Of a stretch of 45,342 nucleotides of DNA, positions 9,758 through 20,464 are shown piece by piece. The notes beneath the pieces are model-generated. The model searched no databases and was not told the origin of the DNA. It saw only the letters and a list, made by a program, of their open reading frames with translations. The DNA lies in contig JAGKSX010000028.1 of assembly GCA_018993155.1 (NCBI GenBank), positions 1 to 45,342 on the forward strand, given 5' to 3'. Position 1 is the stretch's first letter. Each line of letters begins with the position of its first letter. The stretch is from Hydrogenophaga sp. GTDB lineage: Bacteria; Pseudomonadota; Gammaproteobacteria; Burkholderiales; Burkholderiaceae_C. The position numbers were made by a program, and so were the translations under genes.

Positions 9758-10651
9758 ATGAACAAACTCGGTTTCATCATCACATCCTTCATCGTGGTTC
9801 TGGCGATCGCCAGCTCCATGCTGTTCGTGGTGGACCAGCGCCAGTTCGGCGTGGTCTTCCAGCTGGGGCAGATCAAGCAGGTCGTCACCGAACCTGGCCT
9901 GAATTTCAAGCTGCCGCCGCCGTTCCAGAACGTGTCCTACATCGACAAGCGTCTGCTCACGCTGGAGAGCACCGACACCGAGCCGACGCTCACCGCCGAG
10001 AAGCAGCGCGTGGTGATCGACTGGTACGTGCGCTGGCGCATCAGCGAGCCGCAGGAGTACATCCGCAACGTCGGCGTGAACGAGCGCGCCGGCGCGCTGC
10101 AGCTCAACCGCGTGGTGCGCAACTCCTTCCAGCAGGAAGTCAACAAGCGCACGGTGAACGAGCTGCTGTCGACCCGGCGCGAGCAGCTCATGGCCGACGT
10201 CAAGCGTGAAGTGCTGGCGGCCGTGCGCGGCGCCGACAAGCCGTGGGGCATGGATGTGGTCGACGTGCGCATCACGCGCGTCGATTACGCCGAGAGCATC
10301 ACCGCCTCGGTCTACCAGCGCATGGAAGCCGAACGCAAGCGTGTTGCGAACGAGCTGCGCTCCACCGGCTTTGCCGAGGGCGAGAAGATCCGCGCCGATG
10401 CCGACCGCCAGCGCGAAGTGATCGTCTCTGAAGCCTACCGCGACGCGCAGGCGATCAAGGGTGCGGGCGATGCCAAGGCGGCGGCCTCGTTCTCCGATGC
10501 CTTCGGCCGCGATCCGGCATTCGCCCAGTTCTACCGCAGCCTGGAAGCGTACAAGTCGAGCTTTGCCAGCAAGTCCGATGTGCTGGTGGTCGACCCTTCG
10601 TCCGACTTCTTCAAGGGCATGCGCAGCAGCAACGTGGCGCCGGCCCGGTGA
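9758..10651 (+). CDS. hflC: HflC, FtsH-associated membrane protein
   Basis: Partner of HflK. A type II membrane protein with an N-terminal helix (FIITSFIVVLAIASSMLFVV) and a periplasmic SPFH domain beginning VDQRQFGVVFQLGQIK. A helical region rich in Glu/Arg/Ala (KIRADADRQREVIVSEAYRD) builds the cage wall. Its 297 residues are standard length. The pair is encoded consecutively and both genes are intact. The ATG is preceded by an A-rich GAGAAACAAC leader. Confidence 0.96.
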   Translation: MNKLGFIITSFIVVLAIASSMLFVVDQRQFGVVFQLGQIKQVVTEPGLNFKLPPPFQNVSYIDKRLLTLESTDTEPTLTAEKQRVVIDWYVRWRISEPQEYIRNVGVNERAGALQLNRVVRNSFQQEVNKRTVNELLSTRREQLMADVKREVLAAVRGADKPWGMDVVDVRITRVDYAESITASVYQRMEAERKRVANELRSTGFAEGEKIRADADRQREVIVSEAYRDAQAIKGAGDAKAAASFSDAFGRDPAFAQFYRSLEAYKSSFASKSDVLVVDPSSDFFKGMRSSNVAPAR

Positions 10652-10681
10652 GCCTAGAGCGCTGACAGACCAGGGCACGAC

Positions 10682-10867
10682 ATGTCCGACGCGATCTGGC
10701 CGGCGCTGGCCCTGGTGCTGATCTTCGAGGGGCTGCTGCCCCTTCTGGCGCCCAGGCTGTGGCGCCGCGTCTTCACCGACATGCTGAGCCTGCGCGACGG
10801 GCAGTTGCGCTTCTTCGGCCTGATCTGCCTGGGCAGCGGTGTGCTGCTCTGGTGGTCGCTGGCCTGA
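10682..10867 (+). CDS. DUF2065 (YjeT-like) small membrane protein
   Basis: A 61-residue protein with two predicted membrane helices (IWPALALVLIFEGLLPLLAP and RFFGLICLGSGVLLWWSLA) joined by a basic loop containing WRRVFTDMLSLRDGQLR. This matches the DUF2065/YjeT family, which is regularly found directly after hflC and before hisZ or purA. No function is established. Context suggests an accessory role with HflKC or FtsH, but that is inference. Confidence 0.85.
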   Translation: MSDAIWPALALVLIFEGLLPLLAPRLWRRVFTDMLSLRDGQLRFFGLICLGSGVLLWWSLA

Positions 10868-10936
10868 CTCCGCGCTTCTTTTCCAGCGCCTCCCCGCGCT
10901 GAGCGATACCCGCCGGAGTAGCTCCCGGGGGGCCGG

Positions 10937-10942
10937 TAGAAT
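10937..10942 (+). promoter_or_regulatory. Possible -10 box before hisZ
   Basis: TAGAAT lies 29 bases before the hisZ ATG, after a GC-rich stretch and before ACGTTTTTAACAG. The 104-bp gap between the DUF2065 gene and hisZ is the largest in this part of the block, so a separate promoter is reasonable. No convincing -35 can be picked out. Confidence 0.35.
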
Positions 10943-10971
10943 CACGTTTTTAACAGCGCCTGAAAATATCC

Positions 10972-13550
<2,579 letters not shown>

Positions 13551-13559
13551 AACCACCGG

Positions 13560-13575
13560 GGGCCGCGAGCGGCCC
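13560..13575 (+). other. 7-bp hairpin between purA and phosphoribosyltransferase gene
   Basis: GGGCCGC at 13560-13566 pairs with GCGGCCC at 13569-13575 in the 66-bp gap. No T-run follows, so it is at best a weak or factor-assisted terminator or a processing site. Such short GC palindromes are common at this base composition. Confidence 0.25.
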
Positions 13576-13616
13576 TTCGTGCAAAATTCCCATCGACTTC
13601 CCCATCCGGAGCCCGC

Positions 13617-14141
13617 ATGCTGACCGAAGACGGCAAACACCTCTACGTCTCCTACGACGAGTACCACAACCTGATCGAGAAGCTCGCGCTCAAGGTCTAC
13701 CAGTCGGGCTGGGAGTTCGACACCATCCTGTGCCTGGCACGGGGCGGCATGCGACCAGGCGACATCCTCTCGCGCATCTTCGACAAGCCGCTGGCGATCA
13801 TGTCCACCAGCTCCTACCGCGCCGCCGCCGGCACCGAGCAGGGCAACCTGGACATCGCGCGCTACATCACCACGCCCAAGGGCGAGATCGCGGGCAAGGT
13901 GCTGCTGGTGGACGATCTCGCCGACTCGGGTCACACGCTCAAGGCGGTCATCGACCTGCTCAAGAACAACTACAAGCCGATCACCGAGATGCGCAGCGCC
14001 GTGATCTGGACCAAGCAGCTCTCGACCTTCACGGCCGATTACTCGGTGGAGTTCCTGCCCACGAACCCCTGGATTCACCAGCCTTTCGAAGGCTACGACA
14101 GCCTGCGCCCCGCGCAACTCCTGGAAAAGTGGAAACTTTGA
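13617..14141 (+). CDS. Purine phosphoribosyltransferase family protein
   Basis: A type I phosphoribosyltransferase of 174 residues. The PRPP-binding motif VLLVDDLADSGHT (about 97-109) and the N-terminal CLARGGMRPGDILS loop are clear. The overall form resembles xanthine-guanine or hypoxanthine phosphoribosyltransferases (Gpt/Hpt-like), which salvage purine bases with PRPP, but the exact base cannot be read from sequence. Its place after purA supports a purine role. The next gene starts 5 bases after the stop, so the two are probably co-transcribed. Confidence 0.85.
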   Translation: MLTEDGKHLYVSYDEYHNLIEKLALKVYQSGWEFDTILCLARGGMRPGDILSRIFDKPLAIMSTSSYRAAAGTEQGNLDIARYITTPKGEIAGKVLLVDDLADSGHTLKAVIDLLKNNYKPITEMRSAVIWTKQLSTFTADYSVEFLPTNPWIHQPFEGYDSLRPAQLLEKWKL

Positions 14142-14146
14142 ACTGA

Positions 14147-15343
14147 ATGAGTGACGACCTGTCCACGCGCCTGATTCACCATCCCTACAAGCCCCCTGAG
14201 GGTTTCGAGGGGGTGGCCCCGGGGGTGTACAAGGCGTCCACCGTGTTCTTTCCGAACGTCGAGGCCCTGCGCACGACCGACTGGAAAGACAAGAGCGGCT
14301 ACACCTACGGCCTGCACGGCACGCCGACCACCTTCACACTGGAAGAGCGCATCGCCACCATCGAAGGCGGTCTGCATTGCGTGCTCGCGCCCAGCGGCCT
14401 GGCAGCGGTGTCGCTGGTGGACATGGCCCTGCTGCGCCAGGGCGATGAGGTGCTGATCCCCGACAACGCCTACGGACCGGGCAAGTCCTTTGCCTCGGTC
14501 GAACTCGCGGCCTGGGGCATCACGCACCGCTATTTCGATGCCATGGACCCGGCCGATCTCGCGCGCAAGATCGGCCCGGCCACGCGCCTGGTCTGGCTGG
14601 AGGCGCCCGGTTCGGTCACGTTGGAGTTTCCCGATCTGCCGGCCCTGGTGGCCCGTGTGCGCGAGGTCAACGCCCAGCGCGGCGCCGACCAGCGCCCCGT
14701 CGTCACCGCGCTCGACAACACCTGGGGCGCCGGCATCGCCTTCGCGCCGTTTGATCTGGGCGTGGACATCTCGGTGCAGGCCCTCACCAAGTACCCCAGC
14801 GGCGGTGCCGACGTGCTCATGGGCTCGGTCGTCACGCGCGATCTGGCGCTGCACCGCCAGGTCTTGCTCACGCACATGCGCCTGGGGCTGAACATTGGCG
14901 TGAACGACGCCGAATTGGTCTTGCGCGGCCTGTCCAGCATGGCGCTGCGTTACCACGCCCAGGACGCCAGCACCCGCGAACTCGCCACCTGGATGCAGCA
15001 GCAGGCCGGCGTGGTGCAGGTGCTGCACCCGGCGCTGCCGGGTTCGCCCGGCCACGCCACCTGGCAACGCGATGCGACCGCTGCGGCCTGCCTGTTCAGC
15101 GCGGTGTTCGACGCCTCCATTTCCCAGGCGCGCATCGACGCGTTCTGCGACAGTCTGCGCCTGTTCAAGCTGGGCTGGAGCTGGGCTGGCCCGATCAGCC
15201 TGTGCGCGCCCTACGACATCGGCGGCAGCCGCTCCCTGGGCTGGCCCCACGCGGGCGGTCTGGTACGCTTTGCCGTGGGCCTGGAGTCCGTGCACGACCT
15301 TCGCGCCGACCTGGCGCAGGCCTTGACCGCATTGAACCCCTGA
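14147..15343 (+). CDS. metC: Cystathionine beta-lyase / trans-sulfuration PLP enzyme
   Basis: A PLP-dependent Cys/Met metabolism enzyme of 398 residues. The Schiff-base lysine is K215 in SVQALTKYPSGGAD. YTYGLHGTPT (53-62) and the VTALDNTWGAG segment (186-195), which holds the PLP-pyridine Asp, are also typical. The SVQALTKYPSGGAD context and the lack of the CGS-type motifs favour cystathionine beta-lyase (cystathionine to homocysteine, pyruvate and ammonia), so metC is the best symbol. Broader C-S lyase activity is possible. Confidence 0.85.
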   Translation: MSDDLSTRLIHHPYKPPEGFEGVAPGVYKASTVFFPNVEALRTTDWKDKSGYTYGLHGTPTTFTLEERIATIEGGLHCVLAPSGLAAVSLVDMALLRQGDEVLIPDNAYGPGKSFASVELAAWGITHRYFDAMDPADLARKIGPATRLVWLEAPGSVTLEFPDLPALVARVREVNAQRGADQRPVVTALDNTWGAGIAFAPFDLGVDISVQALTKYPSGGADVLMGSVVTRDLALHRQVLLTHMRLGLNIGVNDAELVLRGLSSMALRYHAQDASTRELATWMQQQAGVVQVLHPALPGSPGHATWQRDATAAACLFSAVFDASISQARIDAFCDSLRLFKLGWSWAGPISLCAPYDIGGSRSLGWPHAGGLVRFAVGLESVHDLRADLAQALTALNP

Positions 15344-15378
15344 CCCTCCCCCTTTTTCCACCGACCTGAAAGACTGAC

Positions 15379-15573
15379 TTGGCCACTCCCAATTACGGAT
15401 ACGAAAAGCGCCAGCGCGAGCTCGCCAAGAAGAAAAAGAAAGAGGAAAAGCTCAAAGCCAAGGCCGCCGGTCGCCAGCACCAGGACGCCGATGCGCCCGA
15501 GGAGCCGGAGGCCGGATCGCCCGACACGCCCGGTGATGCACCGGCGGCGGGTGGCGACAGCGCGGCCGACTGA
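15379..15573 (+). CDS. Small charged hypothetical protein
   Basis: A 64-residue protein starting at a TTG (15379). The N-terminal half is strongly basic with a run of lysines (RQRELAKKKKKEEKLKAKAAG). The C-terminal half is acidic and Pro/Ala/Gly-rich. It is probably disordered, with a short helix in the middle. I recall similar small ORFs near here in related genomes, but I can assign no function. The ribosome-binding site is weak. It ends 36 bases before the convergent mnmH stop. Confidence 0.6.
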   Translation: MATPNYGYEKRQRELAKKKKKEEKLKAKAAGRQHQDADAPEEPEAGSPDTPGDAPAAGGDSAAD

Positions 15574-15609
15574 GCCCGCTGGTTCCCACGTCGGCCGGCG
15601 CTTGGGCGC

Positions 15610-16689
15610 TCAGGCCGGGTGGGTGGCTGTGGCCTCGTCAGCCATCAGCGCCCGCGCCGCCTCTTCCAGGGCGTCGGGCGACCGGTCCCGCAGCACCAGC
15701 GGCCGGGCCTGCGCAAACCGCGTGAAATTGCGCGCGATCGACTGGGCGTACATCGGGTCGTAGTGGCCCGTGAGCAGTTCCAGCACCACCTCCGGTGTGT
15801 GGCCCGCACGCACCTTCCCCGTCCAGCCCGACACCACTTGCTTGCCCCGCAGTTCCGTGAGCGCCTCCAGGCGTTCGCAGAACGCCGCCGGGTCCTTGAC
15901 GAAGAAGTCGTAGTCCTCCAGCAGCAAGGCCACCCGTTCCTCGTCGCCCAGGCGCAGGTCGATGCAGGGGCTGGCGCGCATCGCGTCGATCAGCGCTTCG
16001 TTCACGCGCACATTGCCCACCTTTTTGCTCTCGCTCTCGACGTACACCACGCGGCCCGGGTCGAAACCCCGCAGGGCCGCCCACACCAGGGAGTCGAAGC
16101 GCTTCTGGCTGGGTTGCGGCTGACCGGGGATCTGGCCCAGCACCGAGCTGCGGTGGCTGGCCAGGGCCTCGAGGTCGAGCACCTGGGCACCCTGGGCGGC
16201 CAGGGCATGCAGCAGGCGCGTCTTGCCGCTGCCGGTGGGGCCGCAGACCACGCGGTACGACAGGCCCTGGGCCAGCACGGGCAGGGCGTCCACCAGCGCG
16301 GCGCGCCAGGCCTTGTAGCCGCCTTCGATCAACGTCACGCGAAAGCCGATGGCACCCAGGATGGTCGCGAGCGCGCCGCTGCGGTTGCCGCCGCGCCAGC
16401 AGTAGGCCAGCGGCTTCCAGCCCTTGGGTTTGTCGATCACCTCGCGTTCGATGTGGGCCGCGATGTTGCGCGCCGACAGGGCCGCGCCGCGCTTCTTGGC
16501 CTCGAAGGGATTGACCTGCTTGTACATCGTGCCGATGTCGATGCGCTGCTGGTTGTTCAGCGTGGGCCAGTTCACCGCGCCGGGCACGTGGTCGAGCGCG
16601 TACTCGTCTTCGGTGCGCGCGTCGATGAGGGTGTCGAATTCGGCGAGGCGGGCCAGCGCCTCGGTGGCGCTCAGGGTGTGGACGGGCAT
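15610..16689 (-). CDS. mnmH: tRNA 2-selenouridine synthase MnmH (SelU)
   Basis: Converts the 2-thiouridine at the tRNA wobble position to 2-selenouridine using selenophosphate, via a geranylated intermediate. An N-terminal rhodanese domain contains the active Cys C97 in YCWRGGNRS. It is followed by a P-loop, CGPTGSGKTRLL (K156), of the C-terminal domain. The 359 residues are the full family length. It lies 6 bases after tesA and is probably co-transcribed with it. Selenophosphate synthetase (selD) is not in the window and would have to be elsewhere for selenation to work. Confidence 0.95.
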   Translation of the reverse strand: MPVHTLSATEALARLAEFDTLIDARTEDEYALDHVPGAVNWPTLNNQQRIDIGTMYKQVNPFEAKKRGAALSARNIAAHIEREVIDKPKGWKPLAYCWRGGNRSGALATILGAIGFRVTLIEGGYKAWRAALVDALPVLAQGLSYRVVCGPTGSGKTRLLHALAAQGAQVLDLEALASHRSSVLGQIPGQPQPSQKRFDSLVWAALRGFDPGRVVYVESESKKVGNVRVNEALIDAMRASPCIDLRLGDEERVALLLEDYDFFVKDPAAFCERLEALTELRGKQVVSGWTGKVRAGHTPEVVLELLTGHYDPMYAQSIARNFTRFAQARPLVLRDRSPDALEEAARALMADEATATHPA

Positions 16690-16695
16690 GCCCGA

Positions 16696-17376
16696 TTATC
16701 GGGCGGCGAGCAGCCTGCGCAGCTCGGGCCAGACGTTGTCGCGCATCGTGGCCTGGGCGGACTCGTTGGGGTGGATGCGATCGGCCTGGAACAGCGCCGT
16801 GGGGTCTTTGGTGTCGGCCACGCCCTTGAGGAAGAACGGCACGAGCGCGGTCTTTTCGGCCTTGGCGACGGTGGTGAACACCTCGCGGAACTCCTGCCCG
16901 TACTTCGCGCCGTAGTTGGGCGGCATCTCCATGCCCAGCAGCAGCACCTTGGCGCCGGCCTCGCGCGAGAGGCGGGCCATGGTGGCGAGGTTCTCGCGCG
17001 TCATGTTCAGCGGCAGGCCGCGCAAGGCGTCGTTGCCACCCAGTTCGATCACCACCAGGGCAGGCTGGTGCTGCTTGAGCAGGGGGGCGATGCGCGAGCG
17101 CCCGCCGGAGGTGGTGTCACCGCTGATGCTGGCGTTGACCACACGGGCGCGAACTTTTTCCTGTTTCAGACGCTCATCCAGCAGGGCCACCCAGCCGGTG
17201 CCACGCTTGAGGCCGTATTCGGCGCTGAGCGAATCTCCCACCACGAGGATGAGCGGATCGGCAGAAGCGGTGGCCTGAGCATGGGTGAAGCCAGAAGACC
17301 CCGCGGCCGCCAGGGCGCACAGCGCGCTGGCCAGCACGTTAAAGTGACGGCGTTTCAACTTGAGAAGTCCTTCCAT
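16696..17376 (-). CDS. tesA: Periplasmic SGNH esterase / thioesterase TesA-like
   Basis: Multifunctional acyl-CoA thioesterase I / lysophospholipase / arylesterase family. With the ATG at 17376 numbering, the catalytic Ser is S49 in GDSLS, the oxyanion Asn is N115 in GGND, and D199/H202 in DRIHPN complete the triad. An N-terminal signal peptide ends near THAQA, so the protein is periplasmic. The start is uncertain: ATG 17376 overlaps the ybbA ATG (CATG), while TTG 17358 gives the more typical MKRRHFN start and has AAGGA about 10 bases upstream. The divergence from ybbA matches the E. coli tesA-ybbA order. Confidence 0.92.
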   Translation of the reverse strand: MEGLLKLKRRHFNVLASALCALAAAGSSGFTHAQATASADPLILVVGDSLSAEYGLKRGTGWVALLDERLKQEKVRARVVNASISGDTTSGGRSRIAPLLKQHQPALVVIELGGNDALRGLPLNMTRENLATMARLSREAGAKVLLLGMEMPPNYGAKYGQEFREVFTTVAKAEKTALVPFFLKGVADTKDPTALFQADRIHPNESAQATMRDNVWPELRRLLAAR

Positions 17377-17377
17377 G
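17356..17377. promoter_or_regulatory. Head-to-head start codons of tesA and ybbA
   Basis: The tetramer CATG at 17374-17377 contains the forward ATG of the ABC ATPase gene (17375-17377) and a reverse ATG of the esterase gene (17376-17374). If the esterase uses the TTG at 17358 instead, 16 bp separate the starts. In either case there is no free intergenic DNA, so the promoter and leader of each gene must lie within the coding sequence of the other. GAGAAG 7 bases before 17375 is a weak ribosome-binding site for ybbA. Confidence 0.7.
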
Positions 17378-18061
17378 TCCGATGTGATGATTGCGGTCCA
17401 GCATGTGTTCAAGTCCGTGACCGACTCCACCGGCTCCCTGACGATTCTGCGCGATATCGATTTCACCCTGAACAAGGGGGAAACCGCCGCCATCGTGGGG
17501 GCATCCGGGTCGGGCAAGAGCACGCTGCTCTCGATCGTTGCGGGTTTGGACACGCCCAGCAGCGGCACAGTTCACATCGACGGCGTCGATTTGTTCGCCC
17601 TGGACGAAGACCAGCGTGCCGCGCTGCGCGCGCAGAAGGTCGGTTTCGTGTTCCAGAGCTTCCAGTTGCTGGGCAACCTCACCGCGCTGGAGAACGTGAT
17701 GCTGCCGCTGGAGCTGGCCGGCCAGCGCGATGCGCGCGCCACCGCTACTCAGATGCTGCAGCGGGTGGGCCTGGGCGAGCGCCTGTCGAGCTACCCCAAG
17801 GTGCTCTCGGGCGGTGAGCAGCAGCGGGTGGCCCTGGCGCGCGCCTTCGTGGTGCAGCCCTCGGTGCTGCTGGCCGACGAGCCCACCGGCAGCCTGGATT
17901 TCGCCACCGGCGCCCGGATCATGGAACTCATGTTCGAGCTCAACCGCGAGCAGGGCACCACGCTCGTGCTCGTGACGCACGACCGCGCCATCGCCCAGCG
18001 CTGCGAGCGCCGCATCACCATCGAAGCCGGCCAGGTGGCCGCCGAGGCCGAAGCGGCCTGA
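17375..18061 (+). CDS. ybbA: YbbA-type ABC transporter ATPase
   Basis: A 228-residue ABC ATPase of the LolD/MacB/YbbA group. Walker A is GASGSGKSTLLS (42-53), the signature is LSGGEQQRVALARA, and Walker B is VLLADEPTGSLD with catalytic Glu present. The H-loop LVTHDRA is intact, so it should hydrolyse ATP. In E. coli this ATPase is encoded with the large permease YbbP. No permease is encoded here: a thioredoxin-like gene on the other strand ends 7 bases after its stop. The start ATG is fixed by the overlap with tesA and the family N-terminus. Confidence 0.93.
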   Translation: MSDVMIAVQHVFKSVTDSTGSLTILRDIDFTLNKGETAAIVGASGSGKSTLLSIVAGLDTPSSGTVHIDGVDLFALDEDQRAALRAQKVGFVFQSFQLLGNLTALENVMLPLELAGQRDARATATQMLQRVGLGERLSSYPKVLSGGEQQRVALARAFVVQPSVLLADEPTGSLDFATGARIMELMFELNREQGTTLVLVTHDRAIAQRCERRITIEAGQVAAEAEAA

Positions 18062-18068
18062 GGCGCCT

Positions 18069-18416
18069 TCAGGGGGAGGCCGGGCGCAGCCGCTGCCAGA
18101 GTTCGGCGACTTCGTCGTCGACCTGTGCGGCCGGGTGTTCCGGCTCACTCAGGGTCTCCAGCAGGCGCGTCAGCAGCTCCACGCGGGGCAGCACCGGCCC
18201 GAAGAACAGCACCCGATCGCCCCGGCCCACCAGGACCGTGGGCAGGGTTTCCACGTCGAGGTCGCCGAGCAGCGTGGCCTCGTCTTCGATGTCCAGCCAG
18301 CGCCAGCGCAGGTGCGGGAGGCTGCTGGCCGTCTCGTCGATCACCGGTTTCCAGTCGCGGCAGGTGCCGCACCACTGGGCGCACAGGCTGACGACATGGA
18401 GGGGTTCAGCGGCCAA
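18069..18416 (-). CDS. Thioredoxin-fold protein
   Basis: A 115-residue thioredoxin-family protein. The active site is C16-G-T-C19 (LCAQWCGTCRDWKP), with cis-Pro in VETLPTVLV. No signal peptide is visible, so it is probably cytoplasmic. I chose the TTG at 18416 because AGGGGA lies just before it and the open frame upstream is only cytochrome sequence read out of frame. Its start overlaps the end of the triheme cytochrome gene by 11 bp, which implies translational coupling. The role could be thiol-disulfide exchange linked to the upstream cytochromes, by context only. Confidence 0.85.
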   Translation of the reverse strand: MAAEPLHVVSLCAQWCGTCRDWKPVIDETASSLPHLRWRWLDIEDEATLLGDLDVETLPTVLVGRGDRVLFFGPVLPRVELLTRLLETLSEPEHPAAQVDDEVAELWQRLRPASP

Positions 18417-19704
18417 GCGGTCCCCTGAGCTGCTGCACGTCCAGCGCGCTGACCGGCGGTGCCTGATTGCCCCATTGGGTGCGCACATAGGTCAGCACGT
18501 CGGCCAGTTCCTGGTCGTTGAGCTGCAGCACGAACGGGGGCATGCCGAAGGGGCGCGGATGACCCTCGGTGGCCGGGCCGAAGCCGCCGTTGAGGACGAT
18601 CTGCACCAGGTTGGCGGGGGAGGCCATGGTCACCGCGCGGTTGCCGGCCAGGGCCGGGTAGGCCGTGGTGCCCTGGCTGGTGATGCCTTCGCCCTGGTTG
18701 CCGTGGCATTGGGCGCAATGCTGCTCGTAGCGCTTGCCACCCACGCTGAGCGCGCGGCTGTCGGCGGCGGGCGGCTTCTCGCTGCGCGACGCGGGCGGCT
18801 TGGGCAACTGCTGGAGGTAGCTGGCCATGGCCCGCAGATCGGCCGGTGCCCAATGCTGCGTGCTGTGCTGCACCACCTCGGCCATGGGGCCGGAGACCAG
18901 CGCGTCGCGGGCGCGGCCGTCCTTGAACAGGGCGACGATCTCGTCGACGGACCAGTCCTGCAACCCGGCCTCCGCCGGATCGAGCAGCGAGGGGGCGTAC
19001 CAGCGTTGCATGGGGATCAGCCCGCCGGAGAGACCGAGCATGTCGCCCTGGCCGCCCAGCGCATCGCGCGGCACATGGCAGGCGCTGCAATGGCCCAGGC
19101 CGTTGACGAGGTAGGCGCCGCGCAGCATCTCGGGTGCGCGCGCGGCCGAGGTCGGCGGCTCCTCGGGGCCGGCCTTGAAGTACAGCGTGCGCCAGGCCTT
19201 GAGCGCGAGCTGCGTGTTGTAGGGCCAGCGGATGTCGTGCGGCGGCACCGGCGCGTCCACCGGGGGCAGGCTGCGGAAGTAGGCGTAGAGCGCGTCGCTG
19301 TCTTCGCGCGTGACCTGGGTGGTGTTGTTGTACGGGAAGGCCGGGTTGAGCCAGCGGCCGTCCGGGCCCTGGCCGTGGTGCATGGCGCGCCAGAAGTCGT
19401 CGGCGCTCCAGGGGCCCAGGCCACTCTCGCTGGGGGTGAGGTTGCTGCCGTACACGGTGCCGAACGGCGTGGGCAGGGCATAACCGCCGGCGAACGGCTC
19501 GCCGCCGCGGGGGGTGTGGCAGGCCTGGCAGTTGCCCAGCACCGAGAGGTAGCGACCCCGCTCGATGGTGTTCGGATCGCGCAGGTCGGCGGCCACGGTG
19601 GCGGGCGGCACGGCGATGGGCTGCGCAGGCCAGGCGAGCCAGGCCACCACGGCCACGCCGATCAGCAGCAGCACGGCGAACGCGCGCAAGGCGATGCGGC
19701 TCAT
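18406..19704 (-). CDS. Triheme cytochrome c, AdhB/Gdh-like
   Basis: A membrane-anchored or exported cytochrome of 432 residues. An N-terminal hydrophobic helix (IALRAFAVLLLIGVAVVAWL) precedes three c-heme sites: C59-C62-H63 (CQACH), C206-C209-H210 (CSACH) and C330-C333-H334 (CAQCH). The arrangement matches the cytochrome subunits of membrane alcohol, aldehyde, gluconate and sorbitol dehydrogenases. These pass electrons from a periplasmic dehydrogenase to ubiquinone or an oxidase. No such catalytic subunit is encoded nearby. GGGAGG 6 bases upstream supports the start at 19704. That ATG overlaps the diheme cytochrome stop (ATGA). Confidence 0.92.
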   Translation of the reverse strand: MSRIALRAFAVLLLIGVAVVAWLAWPAQPIAVPPATVAADLRDPNTIERGRYLSVLGNCQACHTPRGGEPFAGGYALPTPFGTVYGSNLTPSESGLGPWSADDFWRAMHHGQGPDGRWLNPAFPYNNTTQVTREDSDALYAYFRSLPPVDAPVPPHDIRWPYNTQLALKAWRTLYFKAGPEEPPTSAARAPEMLRGAYLVNGLGHCSACHVPRDALGGQGDMLGLSGGLIPMQRWYAPSLLDPAEAGLQDWSVDEIVALFKDGRARDALVSGPMAEVVQHSTQHWAPADLRAMASYLQQLPKPPASRSEKPPAADSRALSVGGKRYEQHCAQCHGNQGEGITSQGTTAYPALAGNRAVTMASPANLVQIVLNGGFGPATEGHPRPFGMPPFVLQLNDQELADVLTYVRTQWGNQAPPVSALDVQQLRGPLGR

Positions 19705-20444
19705 GGGCGGCCTCCCTTGGGCGGCATGGCACTGCCGCATTGCAGGGGCAGGGGCGCAGCACCGGGCGCCACGGCGTGGGTGTTCGCCGGCAGGCGCTGG
19801 GTGGAGAGCCAGGCGCTCACGGCCGCGATGTCGCGGATGTCCAGGCGCTGGGCGATGTCGGCCATGCAGTCGGGCGCGTGGGCCTTGCGCTGGCCGGTGC
19901 GCCAGGCGCCGAGCTGCGCGTTGAGGTAGTCGCGCGGTAGCCCCAGCAGGCCGGGCGTGGCGGGCTGCACGCCGGTGAGGGCCGCACCGTGGCAGGCGAC
20001 GCAGGCGGGCAGGCGGCGCGCGGCATCGCCATGCAGGGCCAGCTGTTCACCGCGCTGCAGTTCCTGCGGCGTGGCTTCCGCCTTGGCCGGCGCGGGGTAG
20101 GGCACGTCCATGGCGGCGAAGTGCTCGGCGATCTCCAGCAGGTAGGCGTCGCTCAGCGGGTCCACCATCTGTGTCATGAGGCGGTAGGTGCGCCGGCCAT
20201 CGCGGAAATGCAGCAACTGGTTGTAGAGGTAGCCCGCCGGCTTGCCCGCCAGGCGCGGGTAGTAGCCATCGGGCGCGGCGCGGCCCTGGTTGCCGTGGCA
20301 GGCGGTGCAGGCCACCATGCGCTGGGCCATGGTGTCTTCGAAAGTGGATGGCTGCGCGGCGGCCGGGAACCCCACGCAGGCCAGGGCGAGCAGCAGGGAG
20401 GGGCGCCAGTGCGGGGGCAAGATCAAGCGGGAGAGCAGGGTCAT
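19701..20444 (-). CDS. Diheme cytochrome c (c4/c553-like)
   Basis: An exported 247-residue cytochrome. The signal peptide (LLLALACVGFPAAAQ) is followed by heme sites C46-C49-H50 (CTACHGNQG) and C148-C151-H152 (CVACHG). Two similar halves, each with a TPRLAG- or LLGLP-like strand after the heme, fit the cytochrome c4 class of periplasmic electron carriers. The C-terminus ends in an unusual QCGSAMPPKGGRP tail with one extra Cys. Adjacent genes encode a larger cytochrome downstream and a dehydrogenase-like fragment upstream. All four genes are within 20 bp of each other or overlap, so they form one operon. Confidence 0.9.
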   Translation of the reverse strand: MTLLSRLILPPHWRPSLLLALACVGFPAAAQPSTFEDTMAQRMVACTACHGNQGRAAPDGYYPRLAGKPAGYLYNQLLHFRDGRRTYRLMTQMVDPLSDAYLLEIAEHFAAMDVPYPAPAKAEATPQELQRGEQLALHGDAARRLPACVACHGAALTGVQPATPGLLGLPRDYLNAQLGAWRTGQRKAHAPDCMADIAQRLDIRDIAAVSAWLSTQRLPANTHAVAPGAAPLPLQCGSAMPPKGGRP

Positions 20445-20464
20445 GTCGTGGGGACCGTTGAAGG

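Noticed and set aside
15619-17817. A 732-residue plus-strand frame over mnmH and tesA
   Set aside because: It runs antisense to two well-defined genes and lacks any domain.
18238-19929. Plus-strand open frame across the cytochrome genes
   Set aside because: Three CxxCH heme sites on the minus strand fix the real gene; the plus frame is low complexity.
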